From NCBI GenBank assembly GCA_002914845.1, contig JXTC01000429.1:113584-177583 (forward strand): a DNA stretch of 64,000 bases. Direction: 5' to 3'. A program made the position numbers and the translations under genes. The notes under the pieces are model-generated. The model saw only the letters and a list, made by a program, of their open reading frames with translations. It made no database searches and had not been told where the DNA came from. Shown here in pieces: positions 57,061 through 64,000 of the stretch; within the stretch, counting starts at the first letter, position 1, and each line of letters starts with the position of its first letter. Source of the stretch: Trema orientale (taxonomy: Eukaryota > Streptophyta > Magnoliopsida > Rosales > Cannabaceae).

Positions 57061-58778
57061 ATGAAACTGTTTTGACAGCAGAAGCAGCTCATATATCCCT
57101 TCAATGAGGCCTTCTAGGAGATCTTGCTCTTCCTTCAGCAAAAGCTTGCTTTTTGTCCTTTTGGGTTCTACTTTTTCATGCAAAAGTTCATCGGTGATAT
57201 CTATAGGCTGTCCGGAATTGGCTTTAAGTAGCAAAGTGAGAGAGTTTACTGTGCACCTCAAGCTAGCCTGCAGGAGCTTTGTTTCAAGCTATATCCATGT
57301 AGCGAAAATAAACAAGTCAGTCTTTATGGTCTCAGGAGGGAGTCCCCCCTATGCCTCTTACCAAACTTAAGCTATGCATCACTGCAACATCAATTTGAAA
57401 AAAAAAAAAAAAGAAAAAAGAAAAAAAAAATGTGTTTCTCGAAGAGTGCAGCTATAAGCATCTCCATTGTTTGTGAAGCAGTCTGTATTTAGGGCAGCAT
57501 CATGTTGTTCATGGCTGATCAGTCCCATTTTATGAAGGTTGTTTCACAGGGTGCTGAAAGAACTCTATTCATTTGTCATACCTGGCTGCTCTGCTTAAGT
57601 TGGATAGAAGTCGTTTTTCCTTGAATTATGTCCCATTGTTGTACTTTAATCAAAATATGCCATGTCCTTTTGACTTAAATCCTTCAAACAGACAGTCAAG
57701 AGAATTAGTAGGATTGGTTTATTGTCATTCTTTCTTTTTACTATTTGTTTTTTCCCTTATATATAAAATAACGTTGTTCCTCTTCTCCCCACTGATGGAT
57801 TAATAACTAACTGTCCAATTAAATTCTAGGTAATTAAATATGAACCATTTCTCTTGAATTTAATCGGACCGTGTAAGTGAAAGTTAGGAAGGGTCAGTTG
57901 GTAGAAGAGAAAAGAGTTGAAAGATATAAGAAGAGCGTGGTTCGCTAAATTATAATTTTTTCAAATCGGAGGGAAAATAAATTGAGAAAGGAAAACTTGA
58001 TTACTAAATTACCGTCATATAACTTAAAACAATAATGTACCGACAAAATAATTATGTGAGAATCCAGTTTTCTCTCCTCTTATTTACCAAATAACATAAA
58101 ATAATTATGAGATAAAATGTTAGGGGCAGGGTAACTTCTGAGTTAAAAAAAAAATGCTAAATTGAAATGGATTCCTTGTTTCTTATCTATTATATACATA
58201 CTAAGCTGTGATAAGCAACTCATTGTCTAATTTTTCACTTGTTCCTTGTTGTGTTTCAATAAAATCAAGTAATTTTTATGTTTTAGGGGAGCATATTAGA
58301 CTTTCTATTTTATCTTTCCATATTTGTCCTAAATGTTAGAGTTAGTTTCCTACTTTTATATCGTCTTCTTTTTCCCTTTGCTTTTTAGGTTTTTCTTTCT
58401 TTAATATTTATAAACTTAAATAATTTATACAGGGGTTAGTGTAGTAATTTTCTCTTTTCTTGTGGATGATAATTTTATCATTTTTCTGGGGGAAAGCTTT
58501 CATGGGAATGACATCAGCTTGCATGTTTCGCCCACACTGATGCGGTGGACCTTGTCCTTGCTGTTTCGTTAGTTTATTAATTCCTTTTGTTTGAAACAAT
58601 TAACAAAAATAATATTTCGGTTGGTTTATTCGGGTTCATGGAATCAGGTACGGATACAAGTATATGATATATCTAACTCCATTATATATTTAAGGGCCGT
58701 AATGGTACTTTTCTCTTTTTACCTATTTATAATTAGTTTTTTTTTAGCTATCAAATCATTATCTAACGGTTATCATGA
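57061..58778. other. FSD3 3' UTR and intergenic sequence
   Basis: The first few hundred bases are less AT-rich and probably 3' UTR. No second gene is recognised. Open frames here have no family match. Confidence 0.5.
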
Positions 58779-58922
58779 TTTGAGTGGTTGAAAAAAAAAA
58801 AAACAATAAATACATATTACTTAATACTCTTTTTCTTTCTACCTTTTATTATAAAAAACGTGCGTGATTAATTATAATTAGTCAAAATAAAATCTACAAA
58901 TAAATTAAAAAGAATATTTTTG
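58779..58922. repeat. Dispersed repeat, copy 2 of 3
   Basis: TGAGTGGTTGAAAAAAAAAA ... CAATAAATACATATTACTTA ... ACGTGCGTGATTAATTATAA aligns with the copy at 48259. An (AT)n run follows. Confidence 0.6.
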
Positions 58923-59394
58923 AAATATGATATATGTGTGCGCATATATATATATATTTATTTTAATTGAAAACTATCTGGGAAAAGAACATAGATAGGA
59001 CTAATTTGGGCTTAAATGATGGTTTTATGATTTTTTTTTAAATGACTTTTAAGAGTGTCAAGTCAAAAAGTTTTTTTTTAATCATTATTTAATGATAATT
59101 TTAGGAGTTTTCATGGTCAGAAATAATTTGACCACAGGGCAAAAAATTTTTGACATTCCTAAAAGTATTATTTTAAAAAAGATTAACAAAAAAGTTATTT
59201 AGGCTGAAATTACTCCTATCTGTATCCTTTCCCATAGGATTTTTAGGAGTTTTAGTGTTTTTTTTAAAAAAATTACATATATACGGTCACTTAAAGTATT
59301 CAACTTCCATATGGTATGCAGTTGGCATTTTTGAAAAATGAAGTGATTAAATGTGCATATTTATAAATAGAAAAAATGGAATATCAAATCTTTA
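58923..59394. other. AT-rich intergenic sequence
   Basis: T- and A-runs only. No gene or repeat boundary is recognised. Confidence 0.5.
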
Positions 59395-59465
59395 AAACCA
59401 AATAGTCTAGTGGTTTGGAACGACATATTTCTTTTGTCACGTGAATGATTCGAACCCTTATTCTC
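59395..59465 (+). mobile_element. Possible tRNA-derived SINE remnant
   Basis: TAGTCTAGTGGTTTGGAACG resembles an A box, and 35-40 bp later ATGATTCGAACCC resembles a B box. A CT-rich stretch follows, as in the array at 4565-5610. It does not fold as an intact tRNA by inspection. Confidence 0.4.
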
Positions 59466-59639
59466 TCTTTTTCCATTTAAATTTTGCATTTTTTTTCTTG
59501 TACTTTACTTTTTTCATTAAATGTCCTTCATTTATCTTTTCTCTTTCATTTTTTCCTTTTTTTTTTCATTTTCTTTATCCCTTTCATTTTATTTTCTTAT
59601 CTTTTTTTTCCTTTCTTTTAAAATAATATTTTTTTTTCA

Positions 59640-60160
59640 AATTGATTACTAATTTCTAGTAAATTGTGACTAATTGATCACTACTAACCAATTTAATTAG
59701 TAGTTACCAGTTACTAATTTGGTGACTAGTTAGTGGTTTCTAAACTATCTATTAGTTTTGTGATTAGTAACAAATTTGGATACCGTTAACTAAATACTGC
59801 TTACTTTGATTACAAGTGGTAAGGAATCTAGTTACTAATAACAATATTGTTAATAGTTAGTCTGGTTACCAGTTACCATAGGTATTGGTTATTACTTACA
59901 AGACTAATTATCTAGTCTTGCATAGATACCAAATTAGTTAACAATATTCTAAACTGGTGGCCAATTACAAGATTGGTTACTCTCAACAAAAAAAAAAAAA
60001 AAAGTTGCACACAGAGTGACCAATTTGGTTACTAGTTAATCTGGATATTGGATATTGAATTTAATTATTGGCTATCAATTACCAATCTAATTTTTGTATT
60101 GTTGGTTATTCTGTTAACCAATAATTGGTTACTGGTTACTATTTTCCAGTCTTGTCATTA
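59640..60160. repeat. TTAC-motif array, copy B, first part
   Basis: Degenerate repeats of GGTTACTAGTTACCAATTTGG type, like those at 4900-5560, again preceded by a CT-rich block (59460-59640). The final unit, about 60029-60158, reappears at 61026-61150. Confidence 0.65.
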
Positions 60161-61020
60161 GTGGCGGAGCCATAACGTTTTTTCAGCAGGGATGAAAATA
60201 TTTTTTTAATACAATAATAATACTAAAAAAGTATTTAAATATATGATAGTGTCTCCAAATAATAATAGAATATGCTCGACAAATATTCATATTTTAAAAG
60301 CACTATATAATAATCTCGTTGTGAGTATTACATTATCAAAAATGAAACTTTTATATATATGAAATTTTTATAAACATACAAACTACAAACTGATCAAATT
60401 TTTAATCAAAAAAAATAAGTATAAAGGATACAATACACCTTGTAGTTATATTTAATGCTTTTCTCTCTCCAACTTTTACTGTGAAAAGACGTACATGATC
60501 AATTTTAATTGAGCAAAATAATATCTATGGATTGGTAAAAAAATACCTACTAGATTAGTGCCCATATGTGTGTGTGTCTGTGTGTGTATGTGTGTGTGTC
60601 TTGACTAGTCTATAGAGTTGGAATCATTGGAAACAATGAAAATTTTTTCCCAATTCCAATTTTCCTTTCTCAATTTTAGTTTAAAAAATTGAATAAAAAA
60701 TAAAAGTTAAAAATTGAGTAAGTCTTAAGTTGGGGAAAAAAGTGATAATTAAGATCTTATATAAGGATAAAATTAGAAATAAAAATCTCAATAGGGCCAA
60801 AGTAGAATAAACTCTTATATTATACTAAACTATGAAATAAAAAAAAAAGTTAAAGGGGTATATTGACAATAATAACTCACATATCAAAAGTAGGGACAAC
60901 ATTAGAGATGATAATTTTAATGGAGACCAAGATAGAAAATAAATTCTCAAATAGTACTAAAGCATAAAATGAAAAAATTTTAGGGGAGATACGGGGAGAA
61001 GGGGGCATTGGCCCCCACTT
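60161..61020. mobile_element. Insertion within the TTAC array, type uncertain
   Basis: It begins near AGTGGCGGAGCCATAACG and ends near GGGGGCATTGGCCCCCACTTG. Both are sequences common at the ends of plant dispersed repeats. It splits two copies of a unit of about 125 bp. Inside are a (GT)n microsatellite (60567-60600) and the third copy of the dispersed repeat (60447-60570). No coding sequence was recognised. Confidence 0.45.
60447..60570. repeat. Dispersed repeat, copy 3 of 3
   Basis: TTTTCTCTCTCCAACTTTTA ... GACGTACATGATCAATTTTA ... GAGCAAAATAATATCTATGG matches the 48259 copy closely. Its A-rich left part is absent. Confidence 0.6.
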
Positions 61021-61380
61021 GCTATGGTTACTAGTTGCCCTAAATATTAGATGCTGAATTTAATTATTGTCTACTAATTACCAATTTGGCTACTGCATTA
61101 TTGGTTATTCTGGTTACCAATTTAGTTACTGGTTACTAGTTTTCAGTCTTGTAACTTGTAGCGAATATGGTTGCTGTTACTAGTCCTTCATAGGTTACTC
61201 TTTCATAGGTTACTAGTAACCGTTACTAGTTTTTATTGGTTATTGAGTATCAGTCTCTCACAAGTTTCAAGTTTTCATTGGTTACTGGCTACTAATCCTT
61301 CACAGGTTACTAGTTACCAATAACTATTGCTAGTCCCTCACAAGTTACTGGTTGTCATTGATTTTTATCTTAAGCAGCTA
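61021..61380. repeat. TTAC-motif array, copy B, second part
   Basis: Continues the array with TTACTAGTTGCC, GGTTACCAATTTAGTTACTG and repeated (T/C)CTCACA(A/G)GTTACTGG-like units to about 61345. Confidence 0.65.
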
Positions 61381-62962
61381 TATATGTAAAAATGAGCATC
61401 TCAACCAACCACTCATAAAAAAAAATCAAAAAAAAAAAAAAAAAAGCACAAATAGGGTAGACAATAAACATATGGAATTTGTAAATGCTAAGATTTATAA
61501 TTGAAATTATAGAGGGTCCTTGACCACTTGCAATCTTGCATAAAAAAAAAATAGGTACAAATAAGTTAGGTTAATTTTTGGGTTGTGCTCATGAAAGTTG
61601 CTTACATACCCTTTGCAGGGATTAAACTATGATGTAGTTATGATTCCTGCAAAAGAGCAAAAAATCAGTTAAATTGCATAGGAGAATAAAGAGGACGACT
61701 ATAGAGTTTTTTTATAGAGACTGTATAGAGAGAATAGAATGGGATATGGAGATATAGAATGAAGAAGAAGACTATACATTTATTGGCAAATAAGAGGTGT
61801 TTAATAAATAGGAAACTCTATTAATTATATAATAATTAATAATTATCTTTTGGGTAACTTAGTCAAAATAGGATACTTACTAGATAATGCCTGATTTGAA
61901 ATATAATTAGGCTGATATTCATAAATAATAATTACCTCTTTTCTGAAAAGGAGACTCCTATAAAAACACAAATACATTTTGTAGGGCTCATATAGGCCAT
62001 AAAATGAGCCATACGAATTTTACCTCCAACAATCAGCCCCTCACTCCTCAGTGTGAGTTTACTTGGACTTGAGGAGTAGTTTAAATTAAGCCTTTGCTTC
62101 CTTTTATAATACTTTCCTTGCATTTTCTTGTTAGATAATAAATCAATATAAAGCAATTAAAATTGAAAATCAAACTTATAAAAGATGAAATTGAGTCATC
62201 ATTATTTTTTACAGCTTTCAAAATTTATTTAGAACGGGGAGGAATTAGAGCTCTCGAAAATTACTGGGAATGAAGACGAATTGGAGCATTAGGCTATCTT
62301 TGATATACCTTGCCAAGAGGATTTAAAGGCACTCATCGGAGAGGGCGGCTCTCAGATCTCGTTTGGAACGGAGAGGAATTAGAGCTCTCGACAGTTTTTA
62401 TTCTAAACTTGAAAAGTGTAAGTAGGAAAGAGAATGAGTTGAAGCTTCTTCCTCTCAGTAATTTTACTACTGAAACGTATGTTCCACTTAATTATTTAAG
62501 AGTACTTTCTGAGTGCATGGTCTTCTTATGTACTTTTTCATTAGTATTATTATTTTTTTTTCCGGTGGTTTTTGTGAATGAGTTCTTGATGTGTGTGTGT
62601 GTTTTTTTTTTCTATAGTACATTTTAGACAAGTATTCATCAACAACGACGTATAAAAACAAGGAGGCATAGGTATATTTATCAAAAGAATACATTTTAGA
62701 ATCGAAGAAATGAAAAATCTTTGAAAATTTTGAGTCTATAAAAATGTCGACAATCTCAAATAAGTAGGAGTGTATGACAATTCTTTCAACAAATCACCTA
62801 AAAGTAGCTAAAACTGCGCACTTCCGCATGATATCCACCCTCTTACATATGTCCATCTTTGTAGATTTCTTCTTTAAGTTAATTGTCTCTCCACTTAATT
62901 ATTAATTCAACAATTCACATATCAACCTAAAATGTTTAGATTTTGTGTCTTTGAGAAAAGGA
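61381..62962. other. Intergenic sequence with a short duplicated block
   Basis: AACGG(G/A)GAGGAATTAGAGC followed by TCTCGA occurs at about 62232 and 62367 (spacing about 134). No gene family is recognised in the open frames around it. Confidence 0.5.
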
Positions 62963-62971
62963 TAATAGGAG

Positions 62972-63895
62972 CAATCCCAAGGGGTTGGCTCAGCAGTGAA
63001 TTATTTGGACTTAGGGTCTGTTTGGTTTAGCTTCCCGATAAGCTAAAAGTACTTTTCGAACAATCTGTGAGCTAAAAGGTGTTTGGTAAAAACCTGAAAA
63101 TCAGATTATTCAATAATTTTTGACAAAGCTACAGCCAAAAGCTAAAGCTGGCCTAAGGCAGCTTTGGCTTTTAGATTATGCAGGAATCTACATTATCTTT
63201 TAATGAATAAATCATAATAGCTAAAATATCCTAACTTAAAAAGTAAAAATGCCACACATTTAATTCAATTTATTTTCATATCAATTTTTTTAAAAAAAAT
63301 ATTAATATATTTAAATCATAATTGACTAAAATACTCTTCATATTAATTATTTTGAAGTAACCAAATTGATTATTTATTAAAATTTTAAATTCAAATGAAA
63401 ATAAAGTAAATTAAAATAAAATAAAATAAATTTAATTGAGTAAATAATTTAATTAAGTTTATTTTCATATCATTTTTTTTAAAAAAGTATTTATATCTTT
63501 AATATGTACAAATATACATAATTGTAAAAAATATCAATAAGTTCTTTCTATAAATATGCATAATTGTATAATGATATTTATTTTAGTCATTTTATAGTTT
63601 CACAATAATTAAGTCATACAGTTTACCAAACACTTTAATACAACTTTTTAAAGTCACAGCACTTTAAAATTGCAGTTTACCAAACACTATGCCACTTTAC
63701 GCTGCAGCGGATTTTTCCTTCAACAGAGCTAAAAGTGTTTTCCTTAAAAGTTACAGCTCTACCAAACTGGCCCTTAGTATCTCATGAAGCACTAGGTCTA
63801 AGGTTCGATTCCCACTGAGTGTTATCAATTCCTTAGATTAGTCGGGGCACAAGCCTCGGACATCACGGTTATCAAAAAAAGAAAGAATGAAGGGG
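62972..63895 (+). mobile_element. tRNA-derived SINE interrupted by a MITE
   Basis: The SINE head, with an A-box-like GGTTGGCTCAGCAGTGAA (62982-63000), and the SINE body, with a B-box-like AAGGTTCGATTCCCACTG (63800-63817), are separated by a 760-bp MITE. The 3' end is the A-rich ATCAAAAAAAGAAAG. TAATAGGAG flanks the whole (62963-62971 and 63896-63904), a 9-bp target duplication. Confidence 0.75.
63014..63773. mobile_element. Tourist-like (PIF/Harbinger) MITE
   Basis: The left end GGGTCTGTTTGGTTTAGCT and the complement of the right end GGGCCAGTTTGGTAGAGCT form a 19-bp inverted repeat with about four mismatches. Both flanks are TTA, the PIF/Harbinger target site. There is no transposase, so it is a 760-bp non-autonomous copy. 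The homology continues inward with mirrored AAAAG and TTTGGTAAA motifs. Confidence 0.8.
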
Positions 63896-64000
63896 TAATA
63901 GGAGAGGAAAGCTGAAGTAGTGCTGTGTCAAGTGTAACTAAATGTGCTTATAATAGAAGTATATTGTTTTCAGCATGGAGTCATAATAATGTATTTTACT

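Noticed and set aside
59395-59465. tRNA gene
   Set aside because: It has A- and B-box-like motifs, but I could not pair an acceptor stem or anticodon arm. A SINE remnant is more likely.
62310-62627. 105-residue plus-strand open frame
   Set aside because: The first third has unremarkable composition, but the rest is T-rich hydrophobic translation. No motif, splice or promoter support was seen.

Overview
The window is repeat-rich, AT-rich nuclear DNA from a flowering plant, most likely a core eudicot. It has spliced genes with GT-AG introns, a phytosulfokine receptor, a plastid iron superoxide dismutase, and Mutator-like, chromovirus, Copia, SINE and MITE elements of plant type. I could not place it to a genus. 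Three unknown bases (one near 9172, two near 37113) suggest an assembled contig.

Four genes look intact. A PSKR1-type leucine-rich-repeat receptor kinase lies on the minus strand (10663-13731, one coding exon, 1022 residues). A five-exon minus-strand gene (38231-44021) encodes a CCHC zinc knuckle joined to a Swi3/TIPIN replication-fork-protection domain. A single-coding-exon isoprenylcysteine carboxyl methyltransferase lies on the minus strand (50913-51506, 197 residues). It is divergently paired with an eight-coding-exon FSD3-type plastid Fe superoxide dismutase on the plus strand (53739-57060, 262 residues). The last two share a short promoter with four TGGGCT site II boxes and a telo-box. 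The TIPIN-like gene has an E2F-type site about 140 bp before its start codon, as expected for a replication gene.

The rest is mostly transposon debris. 1-4561: a decayed Mutator-like element in which a Ulp1-type protease gene (plus) faces a mudrA transposase gene (minus), a Kaonashi-like layout. 4565-8565: an array rich in TTAC motifs, then a second broken MULE split by an LTR-like insertion, then a perfect 111-bp tandem duplication. 14.9-20.4 kb: a foldback element, a 1941-bp solo LTR with perfect 5-bp target duplications, and two palindromic MITEs, one nested in a larger TIR element. 22.4-28.9 kb: a complete but dead 6.0-kb chromovirus inserted in a foldback element. 31.0-32.3 kb: three related tRNA-derived SINEs. 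35.5-36.8 kb: a long-TIR element and a Copia-type solo LTR. 45.0-48.2 kb: the 3' end of another chromovirus with a 2.9-kb LTR. 58.8-63.9 kb: more TTAC arrays and a SINE with a Tourist-like MITE inserted between its A and B boxes.

The damage has a common pattern. Most readable stops and catalytic-residue losses in the retrotransposon and in mudrA are C-to-T or G-to-A changes, as expected from cytosine methylation followed by deamination. I found no convincing undescribed system. The most unusual structures are the Ulp1-mudrA element with its GTCACAAA motif arrays, and the nested insertions.
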